Assembly: GCA_902623495.1 (NCBI GenBank)
Contig: CACNTW010000001.1
Location: forward strand, 124,001 to 188,000
Length of the DNA: 64,000 nucleotides
Direction: 5' to 3'
Source of the DNA: an uncultured Pelagibacteraceae bacterium
GTDB taxonomy: Bacteria; Pseudomonadota; Alphaproteobacteria; Pelagibacterales; Pelagibacteraceae
Part shown: positions 26,528 to 34,031 of the stretch, piece after piece
Position numbering within the stretch: the stretch's first letter is position 1
Layout: each line of letters opens with the position of its first letter
Notes under the pieces: model-generated
Told to the model about the DNA's origin: nothing
Seen by the model: the letters and a program-made list of their open reading frames with translations, nothing else
The model's database searches: none
Position numbers and translations under genes: made by a program

Positions 26528-27820
26528 GTGTATTTATACTCAAAACTTCTAAATTTAAAAAAACCAATTAGAGTTGCCTTTATTGGTTGTGGCAAGTTTG
26601 TTTCTATGTTTCTTGCCCAATACAATCAATTAAACAAAATTATTTTAGACTCTATAATTGAAATTGATATTGATAGAGCCAAAAAAAATTGTCTAAAAAG
26701 TGGATTATCTAACGAAACTATAGATAAAATTAATTTTACAAACAATTTAGACGAAGTTTTTAACAGAGAAATTGATGTATTTATTGAGGCTACAGGCAAC
26801 CCTATAGAAGGTACATTACATGCAAAGAAAATAATAGAAAGCAAAAAACATATAATAATGGTTAATGTTGAGGCAGATGTTTTATGTGGAAAGTATTTGT
26901 CTGATTTAGCAAAGAAAAATAATGTTATCTGTTCAATGGCTTATGGTGATCAACCATCATTAATATTAGAACAAATTGAATGGGCAAAATTAAATGGTTT
27001 TGAAGTTATATGTGCAGGTAAAGGGACAAAATATCATCCATCATTTGAATATTCGACACCAGAAACTGTTTGGGGACACTATGGTTTAACTAAAGAAAGA
27101 GCGGAAAATGAATCTGGGATGAATCCTAAAATGTTTAATAGTTTTTTATGTGGGGATAAATCATCAATTGAAATGTGCGCCGTTAGCAATGCTACAGACT
27201 TAAAATGTCCAAATAGTGGATTAACATATCCTCCAATCGGAGTTTATGACATTGCTAAAAAATTAATTCCAAAATCTGAGGGAGGTTTATTAGATCACTC
27301 TGGTCAAGTAGAAGTTATTTCAAGCATAGATTTAGATAAAAAAGATATCCCTAATGATCTTAGATGGGGAGTGTATATTGTTATTAAAGCTCAAAATGAG
27401 TATGTGAAAAACTGTTTTAAAGACTATGGAATGGTAACAGATTCTTCCGGAAGTTATTCAGCTATTTGGAGGCCTTATCATTATATCGGATTAGAATTAG
27501 CTCAATCAATTTATTCTATAGTGCTTGATAATAAGGCTACAGGTCATACAAAAAACTTTAATGCTGAGATAGCTAGTGTCGCAAAAAAAGATTTGAAGGC
27601 AGGACAAAAACTTGATGGAGAAGGGGGTTATTGTGCAAGGGGGAGGTTGATTTCATCCAAAAGATCTAAACAAGAAAGAATTTTACCTATGGGTTATACT
27701 GATAATGCAGTCTTAAAGAATGACATAATGAAAGATCAATTTATAAGATTAGATGATGTTGAACTAAATTTACAAAAAGAAATAATTGAAGCTAGAGAAT
27801 ATCAATACAATTTAATATAG
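26528..27820 (+). CDS. COG4091-type NAD(P)-dependent dehydrogenase with SAF-like C-terminus
   Basis: 430 residues. An N-terminal Rossmann domain (about 13-150) begins with IRVAFIGCGKF and includes EATGNP. A homoserine-dehydrogenase-like middle domain follows, with YGDQPSL and CAGKGTKYHPSFEYS. The C-terminal part (about 350-430, starting KKDLKAGQKLDGEGG) resembles a SAF domain. The architecture matches proteins catalogued as 'predicted homoserine dehydrogenase' (COG4091); relatives act in sugar-acid catabolism as well, so I do not claim homoserine as substrate. The start is GTG, four bases after azlD, so it is co-transcribed with the exporter. Confidence 0.78.
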   Translation: MYLYSKLLNLKKPIRVAFIGCGKFVSMFLAQYNQLNKIILDSIIEIDIDRAKKNCLKSGLSNETIDKINFTNNLDEVFNREIDVFIEATGNPIEGTLHAKKIIESKKHIIMVNVEADVLCGKYLSDLAKKNNVICSMAYGDQPSLILEQIEWAKLNGFEVICAGKGTKYHPSFEYSTPETVWGHYGLTKERAENESGMNPKMFNSFLCGDKSSIEMCAVSNATDLKCPNSGLTYPPIGVYDIAKKLIPKSEGGLLDHSGQVEVISSIDLDKKDIPNDLRWGVYIVIKAQNEYVKNCFKDYGMVTDSSGSYSAIWRPYHYIGLELAQSIYSIVLDNKATGHTKNFNAEIASVAKKDLKAGQKLDGEGGYCARGRLISSKRSKQERILPMGYTDNAVLKNDIMKDQFIRLDDVELNLQKEIIEAREYQYNLI

Positions 27821-27848
27821 TTGAGATATAAATTTTAATATATATAAC
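27821..27848 (+). promoter_or_regulatory. Predicted promoter for tRNA-Leu and nadK
   Basis: TTGAGA (27821-27826), 16-nt spacer, TATAAC (27843-27848). The -35 starts immediately after the stop of the upstream gene, and the -10 ends 16 nt before the mature tRNA 5' end. Confidence 0.6.
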
Positions 27849-27864
27849 GATGAACTTTATAAAT

Positions 27865-27950
27865 GCCCTCGTGGTGAAATTGGTAGACACAAAGGACTTA
27901 AAATCCTTGCCCTTTTGGGAGTGCCAGTTCGAGTCTGGCCGAGGGCACCA
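27865..27950 (+). tRNA. tRNA-Leu (anticodon TAA)
   Basis: A full cloverleaf with long variable arm and encoded CCA. The acceptor stem GCCCTCG (27865-27871) pairs perfectly with CGAGGGC (27940-27946); discriminator A27947. Anticodon stem AAGGA/TCCTT encloses loop CTTAAAA, anticodon TAA, reading UUA/UUG. The nadK start codon lies three bases beyond the CCA, so the tRNA is presumably processed out of the nadK transcript. Confidence 0.97.
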
Positions 27951-27953
27951 CTA

Positions 27954-28724
27954 ATGGTTAATCCTTTTATAGTTTCAGATAAAAATTCTAAATCATCTAA
28001 AATTAAAAATGCAGTTTTAAAAAGAATAAAGACCCATTCATTATCAAGATCTAATTTAATAATTGTCATAGGCGGTGACGGCTTTATGCTCGAAACATTA
28101 AAAAAATATAATAAATATAAAAAACCATTTTATGGAATAAATTCAGGAAACTATGGTTTCCTAATGAATAAATTTTCTAAAAAAACAAACTATAACAAGT
28201 TAATTAAAGGAAGATTGGTCTCTATATCTCCATTAGAAATGAGTGTGAAAAATAAATCAAATATTATTAAAAAATGTATAGCGATAAACGAAATTTCAGT
28301 TCTTAGACAAAGTAGACAAACTGCATCATTAACTATTTCAAATGGTAAAAAACAAATTATAAAACATTTAATTTCAGATGGTGTTTTGGTATCAACACCT
28401 GCTGGCAGTACAGCTTATAACCTTTCTGTTCATGGTCCTATTCTTAGTATAGACTCTAATAAGTTATCTATAAGTCCTATAAGTGCTTTTAGACCCAGGA
28501 GATGGAAAGGAAAAATAGTTAGTGATAAATCTAAAATCACAATTAAGAATTTAAATCATATAAAAAGACCCATAAGTGCCGTTGCTGATAATGTCGAGGT
28601 AAGAAATGCAAAATCAATATCTATTAAAACTAACAAAAAAATTAAATTTAATTTAATATTTGATAAAAACAGAAGTCTTCAAAAAAAAATTAAAATTGAA
28701 CAGTTAAGAAACGAAACTAATTAA
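27954..28724 (+). CDS. nadK: NAD kinase
   Basis: 256 residues of the NAD kinase/diacylglycerol-kinase-like fold: GGDG at residues 40-43 (followed by FMLETL), GINSGNYGFLMN, and the substrate motif TPAGSTAYNLSVHG. It phosphorylates NAD+ to NADP+. The reading frame extends 13 codons further upstream, but these lie inside tRNA-Leu, so the ATG at 27954 is the start. The stop codon is directly adjacent to the 3' end of the convergent tRNA-Thr gene. nadE in the same window provides the preceding step. Confidence 0.94.
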   Translation: MVNPFIVSDKNSKSSKIKNAVLKRIKTHSLSRSNLIIVIGGDGFMLETLKKYNKYKKPFYGINSGNYGFLMNKFSKKTNYNKLIKGRLVSISPLEMSVKNKSNIIKKCIAINEISVLRQSRQTASLTISNGKKQIIKHLISDGVLVSTPAGSTAYNLSVHGPILSIDSNKLSISPISAFRPRRWKGKIVSDKSKITIKNLNHIKRPISAVADNVEVRNAKSISIKTNKKIKFNLIFDKNRSLQKKIKIEQLRNETN

Positions 28725-28800
28725 TGGTGCCCCCGCACGGACTCGAACCGCGGACCTATTGATTACAAATCAATTGCTCTACCAGCTGAGCTACAAGGGC
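28725..28800 (-). tRNA. tRNA-Thr (anticodon TGT)
   Basis: Read on the minus strand, GCCCTTG (complement of 28794-28800) pairs with CGGGGGC through two G-U pairs, with discriminator A and encoded CCA (complement of 28725-28727). Anticodon stem ATTGA/TCAAT encloses TTTGTAA, anticodon TGT. T arm GGTTCGAGTCC is normal. It is convergent with nadK with no spacer and lies 33 nt downstream of the methyltransferase gene on the same strand, probably co-transcribed with it. Confidence 0.96.
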
Positions 28801-28833
28801 ATTGATGGTTTTGTATTACGATTTTTAATATTA

Positions 28834-29577
28834 TCAAGTTTTATTTTTATATTGATTTATATGATGAAAAACTATTGCAGCACTGTTAGATATATTCAAA
28901 CTCTCAATATTTTTGTTAATGTTTATTTTAACAGAAAAATCTGTATATTTTTTTGTATGTTCTCGCATACCAAATCCTTCAGAACCAAATAATAAAATAT
29001 TGTTTCCGTTCCATTCAATTTCGTTAAACTTTTTCTCACTGTTTGCATCAAAACCATAAATCCAAAAATTTTTTTCCCTTAGGAATTTGAGAGTGGTATT
29101 TATGTTTGATACTTCGAATATATTTATGTGTTCCATACAACCACTTGCAGATTTATACATCATTTTACTCTCTGATGGAAAATGTCTCTCTTTAATAATT
29201 ATTCCATCTATATCAAATGACGCAGCACTTCTAATTATAGAGCCTATATTTCTAGGATCTGTTACCTCATCTAAACATGCGAAAGTTAAATCTTTCTTTA
29301 TTTTGATAAATTCTTTTAAATTTTTTTTTTCAAAATGCTCTATTTCAGCAACATATCCTTGATGAGTTATTTCGTCTTTTGAACAATATTTATCAAGCTC
29401 TTTTCGTGTCTTATAATAAATCTTTAAATCTTTAAGGAGATTTTTTCTCGGGCTAATTCTATGTATATTTTTTTTACTTTCTTCAGTTAAAAAAATTTTT
29501 AAAACTTTTCTTTCAGGATTTTTTAATGCTTCTATAACAGCATGTTTTCCGACTACAAAAAAAGATGATTTGTTCAT
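28834..29577 (-). CDS. rlmB: SpoU-family 23S rRNA 2'-O-methyltransferase, RlmB-like
   Basis: 247 residues from the ATG at 29577. The frame is open upstream to 29688, but the protein from MNKSSFFVVGKHAVIEAL matches the RlmB/TrmH N-terminal substrate-binding domain exactly at its usual beginning. SPOUT motifs follow: LDEVTDPRNIGSIIRSAA, LLFGSEGFGM and SLNISNSAAI. RlmB methylates G2251 of 23S rRNA; other TrmH-group targets are possible. It runs divergently from tRNA-Tyr and ends shortly before tRNA-Thr. Confidence 0.87.
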   Translation of the reverse strand: MNKSSFFVVGKHAVIEALKNPERKVLKIFLTEESKKNIHRISPRKNLLKDLKIYYKTRKELDKYCSKDEITHQGYVAEIEHFEKKNLKEFIKIKKDLTFACLDEVTDPRNIGSIIRSAASFDIDGIIIKERHFPSESKMMYKSASGCMEHINIFEVSNINTTLKFLREKNFWIYGFDANSEKKFNEIEWNGNNILLFGSEGFGMREHTKKYTDFSVKININKNIESLNISNSAAIVFHHINQYKNKT

Positions 29578-29630
29578 GATAAATGTTGAATTTACACTAA
29601 TTTTTAAGCTATTTTCATATATTTCACGTA

Positions 29631-29658
29631 TTGCATTTGTACAATAAAAATATATAAA
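29631..29658 (+). promoter_or_regulatory. Predicted promoter for the tRNA-Tyr / tRNA-Gly / tuf unit
   Basis: TTGCAT (29631-29636), 16-nt spacer, TATAAA (29653-29658), about 58 nt before tRNA-Tyr. It is the best match in the 139-nt gap between the divergent methyltransferase and tRNA-Tyr. Confidence 0.45.
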
Positions 29659-29716
29659 ACGCATGTTGTTTAAAGCTTTATTGAGCATGGGGTGCTTCCC
29701 CCTAAAATGTTATTAA

Positions 29717-29802
<86 letters not shown>

Positions 29803-29843
29803 CTCAATAATTTTTTTTATAACATGGAGTGTACTTGGGTGTT

Positions 29844-29917
29844 GCGGGTGTAGTTCAATGGTAGAACGCTAGCCTTCCAAGCTGGATGTAAGGGTTCGAT
29901 TCCCTTTACCCGCTCCA
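29844..29917 (+). tRNA. tRNA-Gly (anticodon TCC)
   Basis: GCGGGTG (29844-29850) pairs with TACCCGC (29907-29913) with one G-U; discriminator T29914 as usual for tRNA-Gly, CCA encoded. Anticodon stem CTAGC/GCTGG encloses CTTCCAA, anticodon TCC. tuf begins 42 nt later, so tuf probably shares its transcript. Confidence 0.97.
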
Positions 29918-29959
29918 AAAAATTAATTAAGAAAAAAAAATAAAAGAGGTAAACAAGTA

Positions 29960-31150
29960 ATGTCAAAAGAAAAGTTCGTAAGAAACAAACCGCACTGTAA
30001 TATTGGAACTATAGGTCACGTTGATCATGGTAAAACAACATTAACTGCTGCGATCACAAAAGTATTAGCAGAGACTGGCGGTGCGCAATTTACTGCTTAT
30101 GATCAAATTGATAAAGCTCCAGAAGAAAAGGAGAGAGGAATTACAATTTCAACTGCTCACGTAGAGTATGAAACAGAGAAAAGGCACTATGCACACGTAG
30201 ATTGTCCAGGACACGCAGATTATGTAAAAAATATGATTACAGGTGCTGCACAAATGGATGGTGCAATTTTAGTTGTAAATGCTGCAGATGGCCCAATGCC
30301 ACAAACTAGAGAGCACATTCTTTTAGCAAGACAAGTTGGAGTTCCAGCTATAGTTGTTTACTTAAACAAAGTTGATCAAGTAGATGATAAAGAAATGATA
30401 GAACTTGTTGAAGAAGAAATAAAAGATTTATTAACATCATATAAATTTCCAGGTGATAAAACTCCAATTATCAAAGGTTCAGCATTAGCTGCTGTGGAAG
30501 GCAGAGATGATGAGATTGGAAAAAATTCTATCATGGAGCTTATGAAGTCCGTAGATGAATTTATCCCACAACCAGATAGACCAAAAGATAAAGATTTCTT
30601 GATGCCTGTCGAGGACGTATTCTCAATCTCAGGAAGAGGAACAGTTGTTACAGGAAGAGTAGAGTCTGGTGTAATCAAAACTGGTGATGAAATAGAAATT
30701 GTTGGAATAAGAGAAACAAAAAAAACAGTATGTACTGGTGTAGAGATGTTTAGAAAACTTCTAGATTCTGGGGAAGCAGGAGACAACATTGGTGCACTTT
30801 TAAGAGGTGTTGAAAGAACAGATGTAGAAAGAGGTCAAGTATTATGTAAACCTGCCTCAATAACTCCTCACACTAAATTTGAAGCTCAAGCATATGTATT
30901 GAAAAAAGAAGAAGGTGGAAGACATACACCTTTTTTTACTAAATATAGACCACAGTTTTATTTTAGAACAACAGATGTAACAGGAGAGGTAGAATTACCA
31001 GCTGGCACAGAAATGGTAATGCCAGGTGATGATGCTAAGTTTACAGTAAAATTAATTACACCTATTGCGATGGCTGAAAAATTAAACTTCGCTATTAGAG
31101 AAGGTGGTAGAACAGTAGGAGCTGGAGTAGTAACTAAAATTATAGAGTAA
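29960..31150 (+). CDS. tuf: Elongation factor Tu
   Basis: 396 residues, full length. GTPase motifs are GHVDHGKT (19-26), DCPGHADY and NKVD, followed by beta-barrel domains 2 and 3. It carries aminoacyl-tRNA to the ribosome. The start is preceded by AGAGG at about 10 nt. The gene sits between tRNA-Gly and tRNA-Trp in front of secE-nusG (the classical tufB position), and there is no second copy between fusA and rpsJ. Confidence 0.99.
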   Translation: MSKEKFVRNKPHCNIGTIGHVDHGKTTLTAAITKVLAETGGAQFTAYDQIDKAPEEKERGITISTAHVEYETEKRHYAHVDCPGHADYVKNMITGAAQMDGAILVVNAADGPMPQTREHILLARQVGVPAIVVYLNKVDQVDDKEMIELVEEEIKDLLTSYKFPGDKTPIIKGSALAAVEGRDDEIGKNSIMELMKSVDEFIPQPDRPKDKDFLMPVEDVFSISGRGTVVTGRVESGVIKTGDEIEIVGIRETKKTVCTGVEMFRKLLDSGEAGDNIGALLRGVERTDVERGQVLCKPASITPHTKFEAQAYVLKKEEGGRHTPFFTKYRPQFYFRTTDVTGEVELPAGTEMVMPGDDAKFTVKLITPIAMAEKLNFAIREGGRTVGAGVVTKIIE

Positions 31151-31157
31151 ACTCCAT

Positions 31158-31233
31158 AGGAGTGTAGCTCAATTGGTAGAGCGCCGGTCTCCAAAACCGG
31201 AGGTTGGGGGTTCGATTCCCTCCGCTCCTGCCA
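31158..31233 (+). tRNA. tRNA-Trp (anticodon CCA)
   Basis: AGGAGTG (31158-31164) pairs with CGCTCCT (31223-31229); discriminator G31230, CCA encoded. Anticodon stem CCGGT/ACCGG encloses CTCCAAA, anticodon CCA. It begins 7 nt after tuf and ends 10 nt before secE, the conserved tuf-trnW-secE arrangement. Confidence 0.98.
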
Positions 31234-31243
31234 AATTAAAATT

Positions 31244-31435
31244 ATGAAGAACCCATTAAAATTTATACAAGATGTAAAGCAAGAAGCTTTTAAGGTTACC
31301 TGGCCAACCGGTAAAGAAGTTATACAAGGATCTTTAATGGTTGTTGCTATGGCTATTGTAGCAGCCTTATTTTTTCTTTTATTAGATCAAGTTCTTCAAT
31401 TTTTTTTAGAATTAGTTTTAAAGGTTAATCTGTAA
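31244..31435 (+). CDS. secE: Preprotein translocase subunit SecE
   Basis: 63 residues, the short single-span SecE type. The cytoplasmic amphipathic helix ends with the conserved KVTWPTGKE, followed by one membrane helix (about residues 30-55). It clamps SecY in the translocon. Its stop shares a base with the nusG start. Confidence 0.96.
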   Translation: MKNPLKFIQDVKQEAFKVTWPTGKEVIQGSLMVVAMAIVAALFFLLLDQVLQFFLELVLKVNL

Positions 31436-31965
31436 TGAAAAATTGGTATATTGTTCAATCCCACTCTAGTTTTGAAAATAAAGTTGCTCAAGAAATAAAA
31501 GAAGAAGCAACGAAAGCAAATTTATCAGATAAAATTGATGAAATTATTGTTCCTACCCACGATATTACAGAGGTTAAAAGGGGAAAGAGAGTTCAAAGAA
31601 AAAAAAAATACTTCCCTGGATATATTTTACTAAAAAGTGAAATGGATAACACTATTTATCACATGATAAAAAATCTAAAAAAAGTGAGTGGATTTTTAGG
31701 AACAAAAGGAACACCAATTCCTGTCTCTGAAAAAGAAATTGAAAAAATACTTGGTCAAATTAAGGATGGAGTTGTACAACCTAAATCAGGCGTGGAATAT
31801 AATGTGGGTGAAAAGGTACAGGTTATAGATGGACCTTTCGCGTCATTCAGTGGATTAGTTGAGGATATTGACGAAGATAAATTAAGATTAAAAGTGTCTG
31901 TATCTATTTTTGGTAGACCAACACCAGTTGATTTGGAGTATAGTCAGGTAGAAAAGGCGAGCTAA
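31435..31965 (+). CDS. nusG: Transcription antitermination/elongation factor NusG
   Basis: 176 residues: N-terminal NGN domain beginning [17 protein letters not shown] with the [10 protein letters not shown] segment, and a C-terminal KOW domain (about 125-176) with [16 protein letters not shown]. It links RNA polymerase to Rho or to ribosomal protein S10. Its stop overlaps the rplK start by one base. Confidence 0.98.
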   Translation: MKNWYIVQSHSSFENKVAQEIKEEATKANLSDKIDEIIVPTHDITEVKRGKRVQRKKKYFPGYILLKSEMDNTIYHMIKNLKKVSGFLGTKGTPIPVSEKEIEKILGQIKDGVVQPKSGVEYNVGEKVQVIDGPFASFSGLVEDIDEDKLRLKVSVSIFGRPTPVDLEYSQVEKAS

Positions 31966-32393
31966 TGGCAAAAAAAGAAATAAGTGGATATATAAAATTA
32001 CAGATAAATGGAGGCCAAGCAAATCCAGCACCTCCAGTTGGACCAGCTTTAGGTCAAAGAGGAATAAATATTATGGATTTTTGTAAAGCTTTTAATGAAA
32101 AAACAAAATCTTTTGCAGGCAAACCTGTTCCAGTAATTATCACAGTATATAAAGATAAAAAGTTTGATTTTATAATTAAATCGCCACCAGCATCTCATTT
32201 TATTAAAGAAGCTGTAAAATTAAAAAGTGGTTCAAAAGAACCTGGTAGAAATATTGTTGCTAAGATTTCCAAGAAACAATTAAAAGAAATAGCAGAAAAA
32301 AAAATGGCAGATTTAAATGCACATGATGTTGATGAAGCTGCAAAAATTATTGCTGGATCTGCTAGATCTATGGGTATAGAGGTTGTAGAATAA
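31965..32393 (+). CDS. rplK: 50S ribosomal protein L11
   Basis: 142 residues with the L11 N-terminal signature ([21 protein letters not shown]) and the C-terminal rRNA-binding domain ending in [10 protein letters not shown]. Part of the GTPase-associated centre. It overlaps nusG and rplA by one base each. Confidence 0.98.
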   Translation: MAKKEISGYIKLQINGGQANPAPPVGPALGQRGINIMDFCKAFNEKTKSFAGKPVPVIITVYKDKKFDFIIKSPPASHFIKEAVKLKSGSKEPGRNIVAKISKKQLKEIAEKKMADLNAHDVDEAAKIIAGSARSMGIEVVE

Positions 32394-33082
32394 TGTCATC
32401 AAAAAGATATAAAAAACTTCCAGAAAAAACTAGAGATTTACAATCTGAGTCATTGGATAAATTAATTCCTATTTTAAAGCAAAATTGTACAACAAAATTT
32501 GACGAATCTTTAGACCTAAGTCTGCAAATTAATAATAAGCAAAAAAAAAATGAGATTAATATTAGAACAGTTATTAATTTACCAGGAGGTAGTTCGAAAA
32601 AAGTAAAAATAGGTGTTGTTTGTGAAGAGAATAAATCTCAAGAAGCAAAAGATGCTGGAGCAGAATTTGTTGGTGGTGATGAACTTATAGAAGAAATAAA
32701 GTTAGGAAATATAAATTTTGAAAAATTAATATGCACTCCCGGGATGATGATTAAATTGTCAAAATTAGGAAAAGTTCTTGGCCCGAAAGGTTTAATGCCT
32801 AATCCGAAATTAGGATCAGTAACTAATGATATCAAGCAAGCCGTGACCGATGCAAAATCTGGCCAGGTTGAAATAAGAAATGATAAAGATGGAAATATAG
32901 GTGTGAGTATAGGAAATAAATCTTTTGCTGACGATAAGTTAATGATGAATTTTAATGCAGTAATAGATGCATTAGAAAAGGAAAAATCAAATAATACAAT
33001 CAAAGGTGATTTGATTAAACAAGCTTTCATATCCTCAACGATGGGTGTTTCTTACAAAATTAAATTAGGAAAAAGTATTTAG
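32393..33082 (+). CDS. rplA: 50S ribosomal protein L1
   Basis: 229 residues, full length, with the L1 signature around GKVLGPKGLMPNPKLG and the usual two-domain layout. It forms the L1 stalk of the 50S E site. In E. coli L1 represses the L11 operon; I see no space for a leader site here because the start overlaps rplK. Confidence 0.98.
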   Translation: MSSKRYKKLPEKTRDLQSESLDKLIPILKQNCTTKFDESLDLSLQINNKQKKNEINIRTVINLPGGSSKKVKIGVVCEENKSQEAKDAGAEFVGGDELIEEIKLGNINFEKLICTPGMMIKLSKLGKVLGPKGLMPNPKLGSVTNDIKQAVTDAKSGQVEIRNDKDGNIGVSIGNKSFADDKLMMNFNAVIDALEKEKSNNTIKGDLIKQAFISSTMGVSYKIKLGKSI

Positions 33083-33084
33083 TT

Positions 33085-33594
33085 ATGATGAATAAAGAAC
33101 AAAAGAAGCAGTATATATCTGATATGTCAAATCAGTTTGAAAAGTCTGAGGCTGTAATTGTCACTCATTATCAAGGTTTGACAATGAACCAACTTGATGA
33201 CTTAAGAGCTAAAATGAGAGAACATGGCATAAAATTTAAAATTACAAATAATAGAATAACAAAATTGGCATTAGAAAAAACAAGATGTAAAGAACTATCA
33301 AATCTGTTTTCAGGTCCCACTGCTGTAGCGTTATCAGAAGACGCAATAACATCAGCAAAGATTTTAACAAACTTTTCAAAAGAAAATGAAAGTTTAAAGA
33401 TTCTAGGAGGAATCATGGGTTCTGACATTTTAGACGTCGCTGGCGTCAAAAATGTAGCTACTCTACCTTCATTAGATGAGGCTAGGGCAAAAATAGTGGG
33501 AATATTGAGGTCTCCAGCACAAAAAATAGCAAGTATTTTACTTGCGCCGGCGTCAAAAATCGCTATTTTAGCGCTCGAAAAATCAAAAAAATAA
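33085..33594 (+). CDS. rplJ: 50S ribosomal protein L10
   Basis: 169 residues: N-terminal rRNA-binding domain with VIVTHYQGLTMNQL and the KITNNRITKLAL segment, then a C-terminal helix that anchors L7/L12 dimers. Two ATG codons begin the frame (33085 and 33088); either could initiate. It lies 18 nt before rplL. Confidence 0.97.
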   Translation: MMNKEQKKQYISDMSNQFEKSEAVIVTHYQGLTMNQLDDLRAKMREHGIKFKITNNRITKLALEKTRCKELSNLFSGPTAVALSEDAITSAKILTNFSKENESLKILGGIMGSDILDVAGVKNVATLPSLDEARAKIVGILRSPAQKIASILLAPASKIAILALEKSKK

Positions 33595-33612
33595 CCAGGG
33601 ACAAGAATTACT

Positions 33613-33984
33613 ATGGCTGACTTAAATAAAATTATAGATGACTTATCAAGTTTAACTGTTGTAGAAGCAGCTGAACTTTCAAAACAACTTGAAGAAAAAT
33701 GGGGAGTGACTGCAGCAGCAGCTGTAGCAGCAGCACCAGCAGCATCAGGTGGAGCAGCACCAGCGGAAGAAAAAGATGAATTTACAATTATGCTTACTGC
33801 AGCTGGAGATAAAAAAATTAATGTTATAAAAGAGGTTAGAGCTATTACTGCTTTAGGTCTTAAAGAGGCAAAAGATTTAGTTGAAGGTGCACCGAAAGAA
33901 GTCAAAACAGGTGTTAATAAAAAAGAAGCAGAAGAGATTAAGCAAAAACTCGAAGCAGCTGGCGCAAAAGTAGAACTAAAATAA
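33613..33984 (+). CDS. rplL: 50S ribosomal protein L7/L12
   Basis: 123 residues: N-terminal dimerisation domain, an Ala/Pro-rich hinge (about residues 35-52), and the factor-binding C-terminal domain with [20 protein letters not shown]. Its hinge DNA is unusually GC-rich for this genome because of the GCA-rich alanine codons. Confidence 0.98.
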   Translation: MADLNKIIDDLSSLTVVEAAELSKQLEEKWGVTAAAAVAAAPAASGGAAPAEEKDEFTIMLTAAGDKKINVIKEVRAITALGLKEAKDLVEGAPKEVKTGVNKKEAEEIKQKLEAAGAKVELK

Positions 33985-34031
33985 ATTAGATAGGATTATT
34001 TGCTGGTTAAAGCTATTAATCAGTAACTGAG

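Noticed and set aside
27915-27953. Longer nadK start
   Set aside because: The 13 extra codons lie inside tRNA-Leu; the ATG at 27954 gives a normal N-terminus.
27857-28069. Minus-strand frame overlapping tRNA-Leu and the nadK start
   Set aside because: Runs through the tRNA and nadK; its sequence resembles the familiar spurious translations of tRNA antisense strands.
28759-28992. Plus-strand frame starting inside tRNA-Thr
   Set aside because: Covers the antisense of the tRNA and of the rlmB-like gene; no independent support.
30376-31194. Minus-strand open frames within tuf and across tRNA-Trp
   Set aside because: Antisense shadows of EF-Tu, whose coding sense is unquestionable.
33171-33905. 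Long open frame (244 codons) on the minus strand across rplJ and rplL
   Set aside because: It is antisense to two certain ribosomal protein genes and its Ala/Ser-rich translation reflects their codons; no family resemblance.
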